DNA from: CAIYTF01 sp963664845
GTDB lineage: Bacteria > Bacteroidota > Ignavibacteria > Ignavibacteriales > Ignavibacteriaceae
Assembly: GCA_963664845.1 (NCBI GenBank)
Contig: OY761615.1
Coordinates: 3,906,001 to 3,970,000, forward strand
DNA: 64,000 nucleotides
Direction of reading: 5' to 3'
A program made the position numbers and the translations under genes. The notes below the pieces were generated by a model that was not told the DNA's origin, searched no databases, and worked only from the letters and a program-made list of their open reading frames with translations. This document shows, in pieces, positions 45,775-53,274 of this stretch (its first letter is position 1; each line of letters opens with the position of its first letter).

Positions 45775-46911
45775 GTGGATAAAGAAATAATACCTTTTAT
45801 CAGGAGCAAAGACTTTGTTCTTGTCCAAGAATTGGCACATGGTTCATGCGGGAAAACAGTATTGCTAAAAGATGAAACCATTGACGAATATTTTGTTTGC
45901 AAGAAGTACTCTCCTCTAGATGACGCAATGAAAAATGAACTTTTCGATAATTTTATTAGAGAGATTAAAATACTTTATCTTCTTTATCACAGAAATATCG
46001 TTCGAATCTTCAATTGCTATGTTTATCCCGAATTTAAAGCTGGCTTTATTATAATGGAGTATGTTAAAGGGAAAAGTATTGAGGATTATTTAAGAGTCTA
46101 TCCGGAGAGAATAAACGAGATATTTACTCAAGTAATCGATGGCTTTACTTATCTTGAAAGAGAAAACATTTTACATAGAGACATAAGGCCTAATAATATT
46201 CTGGTAGATGATGCAGGCTTTGCGAAAATTATTGATTTTGGCTTTGGTAAGCAGATTAGTTTACCTGGGGATTACGATAAAAGCATAAGCCTCAACTGGT
46301 GGTGTGATATTCTACCTTCAGAGTTCAAATCGCATATATATGATTTTCGTACTGAAATATATTTTGTTGGAAAACTATTTGAGTCAATTATTGGGGAGAA
46401 TGAAATTGGTGCTTTTAATTATAGAGGGATTCTTGGCACAATGACAAAAGTTGACTATCTGAAAAGAATAGACTCGTTTCAGAAAATCAACGGCGCAATT
46501 TTAACCAATAAAGTGGAAGAGCTAAATTTTAGCCACGAAGAAAAAAGAATTTACCAAACTTTCGCAGATGAGTACATCAGCATTTTTGCGAAAATTGGAA
46601 AGGAAGTACAATTTTCAACTGATAATGAAAGAATAATAAATCGACTTGAAAAAGTCTATAAATCTTCGATGTTAGAGGATTACGTACAAAATAGCCAAGC
46701 ACTGGTATTGTGTTTCCTAAGTGGCGGTCCTTATACTTATTATAAACAAAATAAAGTATCAGTCGAATGCCTAAAAGACATGCTGGATTTATTAAAGAAA
46801 AGCTCTACCGATGAGCAAAATATTATTATAAATAATCTTGTGAATCGACTCGCAAATATTGAGAGAATTACTGAAGAAAAGACTGAAGATGATAATGACT
46901 TACCATTTTAG
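45775..46911 (+). CDS. Ser/Thr protein kinase-like protein
   Basis: A 378-residue protein starting at GTG 45775 (AAGGAA eight bases before). It has kinase motifs: Gly-loop LAHGSCGKTVLL, lysine in FVCKKYSP, alpha-C Glu in REIKILYLLYHRNIV, hinge IMEYVKGKSIEDYL, catalytic loop HRDIRPNNILVDD, and metal motif IDFGFGKQI. The first Gly of the loop is Ala and the APE motif is replaced by LPSEF. TEIYFVGKLFESII matches the F-helix. The last 150 residues are helical with no known domain. Motifs favour an active kinase. AT-rich and near the coiled-coil gene; a defence or signalling role is possible but unproved. Confidence 0.78.
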   Translation: MDKEIIPFIRSKDFVLVQELAHGSCGKTVLLKDETIDEYFVCKKYSPLDDAMKNELFDNFIREIKILYLLYHRNIVRIFNCYVYPEFKAGFIIMEYVKGKSIEDYLRVYPERINEIFTQVIDGFTYLERENILHRDIRPNNILVDDAGFAKIIDFGFGKQISLPGDYDKSISLNWWCDILPSEFKSHIYDFRTEIYFVGKLFESIIGENEIGAFNYRGILGTMTKVDYLKRIDSFQKINGAILTNKVEELNFSHEEKRIYQTFADEYISIFAKIGKEVQFSTDNERIINRLEKVYKSSMLEDYVQNSQALVLCFLSGGPYTYYKQNKVSVECLKDMLDLLKKSSTDEQNIIINNLVNRLANIERITEEKTEDDNDLPF

Positions 46912-47168
46912 TCTATCCAACTAAAGGTCAATAATGATTGAACATCGAGAGAGTGACATGTCTCGCATTACGAGTTTGTTTATTGTGGAGATTACTTTGC
47001 ATATTCATCTCATATTATGGCCCTATTCGTAGAAACATGAACGACATTATAAGGACATTTCGCGATAGGAATTAATCTAAAGGGAAATGAGAGCAAATTG
47101 AGCTTATTTATCTATAATTAGGCAATAAAGCATTAGCTGACTCGCGCAATTTGTTTTTTAATTCGATC

Positions 47169-47196
47169 GTAGGGGCTCAAAATCTTGAGCCCCTAC
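47169..47196. repeat. Palindromic repeat B, copy 1
   Basis: GTAGGGGCTCAA (47169-47180), spacer AATC, TTGAGCCCCTAC (47185-47196): a perfect 12-bp stem, extendable to CGTAGG. A second copy is at 49212-49239. Both flank the carbonic anhydrase-SPOR gene. Confidence 0.8.
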
Positions 47197-47581
47197 GAAT
47201 TATCACCAGGCCTTTTCCCTCCCTAAAACCACACATGCACATTGTTAACTTATTTAGTCACAATAACTTCCACCACCCCAGTGCACAGCGTCATGCATTG
47301 TGCACTGCACCATTTCCTGCACGGTTCGCTTGAAAGCGACCGGATTATCCGCCTATATTGTCTTCATGCATTTCCGGCACAAGATGGCCGGAGCAATGCA
47401 ATTCCATTGCCGGTTCCGAGATTTTCACAGGGAACTATGTTTTGGAAAACCACCAATCATCGTTCATTGAAATCATGTTATAATACAAATGCCATCTTAC
47501 GCAGCAACAACCTGGCTCTGGAATTGTGTTGCCCAAACGCCGGTATGCTGCAAAATGAAAAACGTGGAAAAGTGTTCACAT

Positions 47582-47671
47582 CGTTCACAGTTTGCGTTTT
47601 TGAGCAAATTTCGAAACATTTTTACCCTCAACTATGAACACTGTGAACGCCGACGGGCAAAGCGTTCATAG
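47582..47671. repeat. Nested inverted repeats with GTTCACA motifs
   Basis: CGTTCACAGT (47582-47591) pairs perfectly with ACTGTGAACG (47640-47649). A second pair, CTATGAAC (47632-47639) and GTTCATAG (47664-47671), overlaps it. The two foldings exclude each other in part. The GTTCACA core also occurs as TGTTCACA at 47573-47580. Confidence 0.6.
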
Positions 47672-47799
47672 TTCGGTAATCCCGGATATGGGTTTTTAAG
47701 GGGTAAAATAACGTGTGTGGAAAATGGATGCTGCAAATGTACATCTCCTGATAGAGAAAGATCGTTTTTTTGTATTGCTGCTTTATCAACTTTTTCTTA

Positions 47800-47850
47800 C
47801 TTCGTGGCCTTAGTGTCTTCTTGGTGTCCTTCGTGTTTAACTCTTTTTGA
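47800..47850. repeat. Dispersed repeat C, copy 1 (GTGTCCTTCGTGTTTAA)
   Basis: Contains CTTCGTGGCCTTAGTGTCTT and CTTGGTGTCCTTCGTGTTTAA. Close copies are at 51851-51920 and 51951-52001. No protein reading fits. Confidence 0.65.
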
Positions 47851-48124
47851 GGTTGCCTGGTTTGATTTCGGTTTGTTTCATTGGGCGCTATTAAGGTTCA
47901 TTCGAAGCCGATGCGGCAGAATTATCACTTCCATACTCACCTATGCTGCACTCCTCAATTCAACACTTTTACGGCTTTTTCGATGATACCCTTGGAATAG
48001 CAACCAACGATGCGTGGCTCATTAAGGTGTGTCCCTCTGAGCCGGGTCGGGCAGCAATAAATGACCGGAGCCAAGCTTTTTTATTTGACAGCAGCAATTA
48101 TTCACCACATCAAAGAGGATGCCG

Positions 48125-49147
48125 ATGAACAAATTTTATTTCCTTGCAGTAACACTGATTTGCTTCACGTTTGCCACCCCTGCACAGGTGGCCCCGGACG
48201 AAGCACTTGCCAAACTTAAAGCCGGCAACAAACGCTATCTTTCGCAGACCTTCAAAACCAAAGATTTTGCCGCGCAACGCGAAGAGCAGAAAAAAGGGCA
48301 GCACCCCTATGCCATTATCCTTACCTGTGCCGACTCCCGCGTACCGCCGGAACACATTTTCGACGAAGACCTGGGTCAGCTTTTTGTTGTCCGGGTGGCC
48401 GGCAACGTTATTGATGAAGTTACGCTGGGAAGCATCGAATATGCTGCCGAGCACCTCCATGTTCAATTGCTTGTTGTTCTTGGGCACTCAGCCTGCGGTG
48501 CAGTTAAGGCCACCATCGAAGGCGGTGACTTTGGAAAGAACATCAATGTGCTCGCCGGCAAAATAAAACCCGCCGTTGATGCAGCCAAGGCACAGGCATC
48601 GGATAAGAGCCTTGTCCTTCCGCTTGCAGTTGAAGGAAATGTTGAGTTGCAGGCTGAGCATTGTTACAGCGAGAGTGAGATACTGCAGGAACTGCGGCAT
48701 AAAAACGAGTTCAAGGTAATGTGTGGCATTTACCGCATAGAAACCGGTGAAGTGGTACTTTCCGAGCCTGTGATGAAATTTGAGGAAGGACATGCACCCG
48801 GGGCTGAACCAAAGAAAGAGCATGGCGCAGAAAAACATGAATTGGGAAAGCCTGAGTTGAAAATGGAAAAATCCAAAGAGACTTCAGCAGTTGGTTATCA
48901 GTTTGGTTCAGACTCTCAGGTAAAGGGAACGATCTTTTCAGATGGGAAACAGTACAGCTTTCAGGTGTCCTCATGGCGCAATAAGGCAAAAGCGGAACGG
49001 GAGGCAGAAAAACTGGCCAAACATAAAGACCGGGTATTCATTATGCCCTTTACCCATCCTGAAACTCGTCAGACCTGGTACCGCGTAAGAGTGGGCGCCT
49101 TTCCAACAATTACCGATGCCGAGAAATTTCAGTCGCGCATGGAGTGA
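48125..49147 (+). CDS. Exported beta-carbonic anhydrase fused to a SPOR domain
   Basis: A 340-residue protein starting at ATG 48125 with AGAGG just upstream (ATG 48119 is an alternative). Residues 1-20 are a signal peptide (FLAVTLICFTFATPAQV). The beta-CA zinc ligands and partners are Cys68 with Asp70-Arg72 (LTCADSRVPPEHIF), His121 and Cys124 (VLGHSACGAVKA). A charged Glu/Lys/His linker (about 220-260) leads to a C-terminal SPOR domain (YSFQVSSWRNKAKAEREAEKL, then VRVGAFPTITDAEKF). It should hydrate CO2 in the periplasm at peptidoglycan-rich sites. The fusion is unusual. It is flanked by repeat B copies. Confidence 0.88.
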   Translation: MNKFYFLAVTLICFTFATPAQVAPDEALAKLKAGNKRYLSQTFKTKDFAAQREEQKKGQHPYAIILTCADSRVPPEHIFDEDLGQLFVVRVAGNVIDEVTLGSIEYAAEHLHVQLLVVLGHSACGAVKATIEGGDFGKNINVLAGKIKPAVDAAKAQASDKSLVLPLAVEGNVELQAEHCYSESEILQELRHKNEFKVMCGIYRIETGEVVLSEPVMKFEEGHAPGAEPKKEHGAEKHELGKPELKMEKSKETSAVGYQFGSDSQVKGTIFSDGKQYSFQVSSWRNKAKAEREAEKLAKHKDRVFIMPFTHPETRQTWYRVRVGAFPTITDAEKFQSRME

Positions 49148-49211
49148 TTCACAGGGAAAACCGGCAGATAATTTTCAGTATAAAGCAGGACACTACTGCC
49201 CCCAAATGATT

Positions 49212-49239
49212 GTAGGGGCTCAAAATCTTGAGCCCCTGC
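49212..49239. repeat. Palindromic repeat B, copy 2
   Basis: GTAGGGGCTCAA, AATC and TTGAGCCCCTGC, with a single A to G change relative to copy 1 (47169-47196). It lies between the 3' ends of the carbonic anhydrase and mutS2, where it may also act as a terminator hairpin. Confidence 0.75.
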
Positions 49240-49264
49240 TTTGCTACACGTTAACAAAAAGTCC

Positions 49265-51616
49265 CTATCCCTTAAACTCCACAACGGTAATTCCTTCACC
49301 GCCCATTTCCACCGGTGCGAAATAGAAATTCTTAACGCCGGAGTGTCCTTTGAGAATATCACGCACCATCATTTTCAACACGCCGCCGCCTTTGCCGTGA
49401 AGGATCTCAACGCGGTCCAGGTTGTTGGAATAGGCCGAGTCGATGAATCGTACTACGTCATATTCAATGTCCTCGGGCTTTTGTCCGCGAATATCAAGAC
49501 GGTAAGCGGAGGGAGATATCAGTGTGTCGCTGCCCGTGCTGCGCAGGGCCTTTTCTTCTTTTTTGTCGGAAAGGTCCAGATCGCGGAAAGGGACAGACAT
49601 TACCAGTTTCCCAATGAGTACTTTTGCCGTTTTCTTGTGCGCGTCAATTTCCAATATCTTGCCGACCGAACCTGAATTGCTGATCTTAACAATTTGATCT
49701 TTCTCAAACGTTTTGTTTTCCCGTTCCTTATCCGTCTTCTCGGGAATGTATTCGTTCAGGTTGCCGCGCAATTTGGTTACTGCCTCGCGGGCTTTCTTAA
49801 CTTCCTTCACTCCGGCCTGAGCTTCCTTGATGCCCTTGATAGTCTGCTCAATTTCCTTGTTGGCATTAAGCAGGAAGGTTTCAGCCTGTTCCTTGGTCTT
49901 CTGCAAAATGTTGGACTTTTCGATCTCCAGTTTTTCAATACGCTGCTGATACATGGTCGAGAGACCTTTCAGCCGCGAGTTCTCACGTTCTGCCTGTTTC
50001 AGCTTCTCACGGAGTTGGCGTTCCTGCTTCTCAATTTCAATAAGCGTCTGCTCAATGTTGTTCTGGTTGCCGGATACGAAACTCTTTGCCTGCTGAATGA
50101 ACTGCTCCGTAAAGCCCAGGCGTTTAACAATTTCAAATGCATAACTGGACCCGGGCAGACCTTGTTTCATCAGGTAAGTCGGTGTCAGTTTCTCCGTGTC
50201 AAATTCCATGGCGGCATTCTGGAATCCCTCATGAGAATGTGCAAGCACCTTAAGGTCACCATGATGCGTTGATGCCAGCACGAAGCTTTTCTTTGCCTGC
50301 AGCGTGAACAGAATGGACGCTCCCAGTGCAGATCCGGCTGCGGGATCAGTTCCCGTGCCCAGCTCATCAAGCAGCACCAGCGACGATTCCTTTGCCGATT
50401 CCAGTATTGCTTTGATGTTCGAAAGGTGTGAACTGAATGTGCTCAGATCTTCCTCCAACGACTGCCGGTCACCGATATCAACGAAAACGCTGCCGAAGAA
50501 GGGGAATGAGGAGTCAGGTGACGCTGGAATGTGAATTCCTGAAAAAACCATCAGGGTAAGCAAGCCAACAGTTTTCAACACCACGGTTTTGCCCCCGGCA
50601 TTAGGCCCGGTGATAACGACCACTTTTTTATCACGTTCAATTTCCAGAGTCAGCGGAACGGTGTGCTCTCTGCCCAATTTATGCAAAATGATAGGATGGC
50701 GTGCATCTTTCAGGTAAAACCGTTTGTCGTCAGTAATAACCGGGAAACCGCCGATGATCTCAATGGAATAATGCGCGCGTGCAAACAGCGAATCGAGATA
50801 GGCTAGGGTTTCCATTGAGCTGCGCAGGTGAACGCTGTGCTCGCCGACTTTCCTTGTCAGTTCTCTCAGTATACGTTCAATCTCTCTCTTCTCCGCGAAT
50901 GAAAGCGTTACCATCTCATTGTTAAGGTGCAGTGTCTCTTCCGGCTCGATATAAACCGTTTGTCCGGTTGCAGACTCCGAATGAATGAACCCGCGTATGT
51001 GCCGTTTATGTTCCACTTTAACGGGAAGAACCACTCTGCCATCGCGCAGCGTAAGAAATTCTTCGCGCAGTAAATCCTGTTCTGCAAGATTTTTGGAAAT
51101 TTTTGCTACCATCTTCCGCAGCTCGATATTTTTCTCCTTAATGTCGGAACGGATGCGTTGCAGGTCACGGCTTGCATTATCGCGCACTTCTCCGCTTTCA
51201 TCGAACACGGTTGAGAAATGGCGTTCAAACAGCTTGTCGACGAACAGGTTTTGCGTAGATTCGGCAATTTGGGGTGCAAGCGAACTGGTTTGCTTGACGT
51301 ATTGGTACACCGTTCGTGAGCACACGGCCAGGCGCAGAATTGCCAGAAGCTTCTTGGAAGAAAGCACGGCGCCGTCAACCCGGCTCATAGAGATGTCCTC
51401 CAGTATATCCGGCAGTTCCTCAAAGGGTGGTGCTTCGGTCTCAATGAGCAGGTTCTTTGCTTCAGTTACCATGCTTCCTTCGGTGATGGCGTTATCGATG
51501 TTGCCAAAAGGAAGCAGTGCAAGAACGCGTCGTTTGCCCAGTTCAGTAACCGCGTACCGTGAAATAAATGCCAGTGTCTTGGGAAATTCCAGGACTTCAA
51601 TTGTGCTGTTATTCAT
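49265..51616 (-). CDS. mutS2: MutS2 family ATPase/nuclease with Smr domain
   Basis: A 783-residue protein with no mismatch-recognition domain. Walker A is GPNAGGKTVVLK (about 340) and Walker B is LVLLDELGTGTDPAAG, with THHGDLKVLAHS as the helix-turn region. A long coiled coil follows (about 520-610). The C-terminal Smr domain (about 705-783) has LDIRGQKPEDI and LHGKGGGVL. MutS2 suppresses recombination and rescues collided ribosomes in different bacteria. Both roles are known of the family; which one applies here is not visible. Stop at 49265; start ATG at 51614-51616. Confidence 0.95.
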   Translation of the reverse strand: MNNSTIEVLEFPKTLAFISRYAVTELGKRRVLALLPFGNIDNAITEGSMVTEAKNLLIETEAPPFEELPDILEDISMSRVDGAVLSSKKLLAILRLAVCSRTVYQYVKQTSSLAPQIAESTQNLFVDKLFERHFSTVFDESGEVRDNASRDLQRIRSDIKEKNIELRKMVAKISKNLAEQDLLREEFLTLRDGRVVLPVKVEHKRHIRGFIHSESATGQTVYIEPEETLHLNNEMVTLSFAEKREIERILRELTRKVGEHSVHLRSSMETLAYLDSLFARAHYSIEIIGGFPVITDDKRFYLKDARHPIILHKLGREHTVPLTLEIERDKKVVVITGPNAGGKTVVLKTVGLLTLMVFSGIHIPASPDSSFPFFGSVFVDIGDRQSLEEDLSTFSSHLSNIKAILESAKESSLVLLDELGTGTDPAAGSALGASILFTLQAKKSFVLASTHHGDLKVLAHSHEGFQNAAMEFDTEKLTPTYLMKQGLPGSSYAFEIVKRLGFTEQFIQQAKSFVSGNQNNIEQTLIEIEKQERQLREKLKQAERENSRLKGLSTMYQQRIEKLEIEKSNILQKTKEQAETFLLNANKEIEQTIKGIKEAQAGVKEVKKAREAVTKLRGNLNEYIPEKTDKERENKTFEKDQIVKISNSGSVGKILEIDAHKKTAKVLIGKLVMSVPFRDLDLSDKKEEKALRSTGSDTLISPSAYRLDIRGQKPEDIEYDVVRFIDSAYSNNLDRVEILHGKGGGVLKMMVRDILKGHSGVKNFYFAPVEMGGEGITVVEFKG

Positions 51617-51650
51617 AAAATTCGTTTTGTTTATTCAATAGTTGTTTCAT

Positions 51651-51700
51651 TATTGTGTGCGCATTTTGCGCGTTCCCCGGGCTCTGAGCCTGTGAGACTG
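51651..51700. repeat. Dispersed repeat D, copy 2
   Basis: TTGTGTGCGC, then CCCCGGGCTCTGAGCCTGTGAGAC (split here as CCCCGGGCT and GAGCCTGTGAGAC) parallels the block at 17347-17395. The hairpin arms GGCTC/GAGCC are retained. Confidence 0.5.
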
Positions 51701-51850
51701 TTTTATCATGAGTGAAGCCGCGTTTATTCAGACCGGCATTTAATAAAAACATTTTCAAAATCTCTCATTTTTTTGTCTTCTATGCATTGATGCGCAAAAA
51801 AAATATTATTAGATGACTCATTTGTGATACTGTTGTGTCAGCTTTTCGTT

Positions 51851-52001
51851 TCCCTGGTGTCCTTCGAGCCTTCTTGGTGTCCTTTGTGTCAAGTTCCTTT
51901 GGGGGATCACTGGGTTTGGTTGCATCTGGCCGCGCTCTGGTCTTAGTGCATCCCTGGTGTCCTTCGTGTTCAGTTCCTCTTTTAGGGTCACCGGGTTTGG
52001 T
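51851..52001. repeat. Dispersed repeat C, two tandem copies about 100 bp apart
   Basis: TCCCTGGTGTCCTTCG occurs at 51850 and again at 51951. Both are followed by GTGTCCTTYGTGTYMAGTTCC-type sequence and then by GGGRTCACYGGGTTTGGT. A third, single copy is at 47800-47850. Confidence 0.65.
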
Positions 52002-52087
52002 AGTGGCTAGCTGTGTTGTGAACTAAGCGTTAAGGCAGACCGTAAAAGTGCGCCTTGCGGACAGGCACCCGGAACAATGCTGCTATA

Positions 52088-52612
52088 CTACTTGCTCTTG
52101 ACTTTGGTCGAATCACGCGGCGTACGGATATGTCGCTCAATGAGGGGGGCACCACCGGTCACTTTCTCAATAGCGGCTGGAAGAATGGAAGCAACTGTTC
52201 CATACATCATGGATTTATCCCGGCTTTCTTTTGCCGGAGAGCCGAAAATATTCATAAAATAAAAAGCCGCACTGAGAAAGAACAAAATTTGTAAAGAGCC
52301 CACAAATCCACCAACAATGCGGTTGATAAGATTATTTACCTTATCAAATGGATGAATGACTCTTTTTAACAGTGAGGTAATAAAGATCACCAGGACAAAT
52401 ATGAAAAACCCGCCAAGCACTTTGGCAAATTCCGGTTCAACGCCCATCACTTTGTTGAGAAAAGTTCCTCCGGGAACAGCGAATTTAATTCCAAGGTACA
52501 CTGCCAGAAAGAATCCGAGAGTACCAATCAATTTTCTGACAAATCCGTCTTTATATCCGAGAACAAACGCGATGGCGCAGAAAACAAAGATGATTATGTC
52601 AAGAAAACTCAA
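52088..52612 (-). CDS. cvpA: CvpA-family membrane protein
   Basis: A 174-residue inner-membrane protein of the CvpA family, starting MSFLDIIIFVFCAIAFVLGYKDG and then FVRKLIGTLGFFLAVYLGIKF, which is the CvpA signature. Four hydrophobic segments are visible (about 4-22, 27-46, 63-82, 99-118). The C-terminal tail is basic. CvpA is linked to colicin V export and to envelope stress; its exact role is unclear. Its ATG overlaps the yqeY stop by 4 bases, so the two are translated together. Confidence 0.87.
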   Translation of the reverse strand: MSFLDIIIFVFCAIAFVLGYKDGFVRKLIGTLGFFLAVYLGIKFAVPGGTFLNKVMGVEPEFAKVLGGFFIFVLVIFITSLLKRVIHPFDKVNNLINRIVGGFVGSLQILFFLSAAFYFMNIFGSPAKESRDKSMMYGTVASILPAAIEKVTGGAPLIERHIRTPRDSTKVKSK

Positions 52613-53061
52613 GCGATACCCAGTACTTTCTCAACAACAGAGCGGACCACTTTACCATCAGCTTTGCCTTTCAGCTCTTTCATTGCTGCCGGCATAAGCT
52701 TTGAAAAATGCTCTTTGGAAACAGCATCAAGTCCTGCCGCAAGTTTCTTTACTTCGGCAATAACTTCCTCTTCGCTTAGCTGTTTGGGCAGGAATTCCAT
52801 CAAAATGTTTAATTCGGCTTCTTCCTTTTTGGCAAGTTCGGGGCGGTTTGCTGCCAGATAGAGATCCATTGCCTCTTTCCGTTTTTTTACCGCGGTATTC
52901 AGCATTTTCAACTCATCATCAGGGGTAAGTTCTCTGCCGGCGCCGCTTTTTTCAAATTCCAGAATTAGTGCCCGGATCGAGCGCACCGTTTCGAGTCTTG
53001 TTTTATCACCTGATTTCATGGCGGCTTTCATTTCCGCGCTGATCTTTTCTGTGAGGTTCAT
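52609..53061 (-). CDS. yqeY: YqeY-family GatB-like protein
   Basis: A 150-residue helical protein starting at ATG 53059-53061 (MNLTEKISAEMKAAMKSGDK). Upstream in-frame residues do not fit the family. Matching YqeY stretches include KTRLETVRSIRALILEFEK, LNTAVKKRKEAMDLYL, AEEAELNILMEFLP, EAVIAEVKKLA in form, then SKLMPAAMKELKGKADGKVV and VVEKVLG. YqeY resembles the C-terminal tail of GatB and may bind tRNA, but its function is not known. It is the first gene in a two-gene operon with cvpA, with a 213-bp gap to the divergent gene. Confidence 0.88.
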   Translation of the reverse strand: MNLTEKISAEMKAAMKSGDKTRLETVRSIRALILEFEKSGAGRELTPDDELKMLNTAVKKRKEAMDLYLAANRPELAKKEEAELNILMEFLPKQLSEEEVIAEVKKLAAGLDAVSKEHFSKLMPAAMKELKGKADGKVVRSVVEKVLGIA

Positions 53062-53274
53062 CGTACTACCATTGTAATTGTATATATCAACCCCAAAAAT
53101 AGTAAAAAAGTGCCTCGTTTTACAGCCCGGCATTAATTTTCGTAAAATATATGGTATTTTAGCATATAAATTATTGCAACAGACTAAAGATGAGGATTCC
53201 TTGCTTTTGTTTTTCGCCAACGATTTTCGAAATTCGTCAAATGCACGCCTGATCCTGCAACAGGGGGTAATTCT

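Larger units (their letters stand above)
46912..48124. other. Long intergenic region with palindromic and dispersed repeats
   Basis: No gene is supported in these 1213 bp. Longer frames (for example near 47242-47637) lack protein features and cross palindromes. It includes repeat B copy 1 (47169-47196), nested inverted repeats (47582-47671) and repeat C copy 1 (47800-47850). Confidence 0.6.
51617..52087. other. Intergenic region with repeats D and C
   Basis: A 471-bp gap between mutS2 start and the cvpA end with no gene. It contains repeat D copy 2 (51651-51700) and two copies of repeat C (51851-52001). Confidence 0.6.

Noticed and set aside
44784..46911. Calling the kinase pair a known defence system such as Stk2 or BREX
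   Set aside because: No accessory nuclease, methyltransferase or known marker gene is present, so only a candidate label is justified.
47242..47637. Plus-strand frame of 131 residues
   Set aside because: Composition is unlike a protein, it crosses nested palindromes, and no motif is visible.
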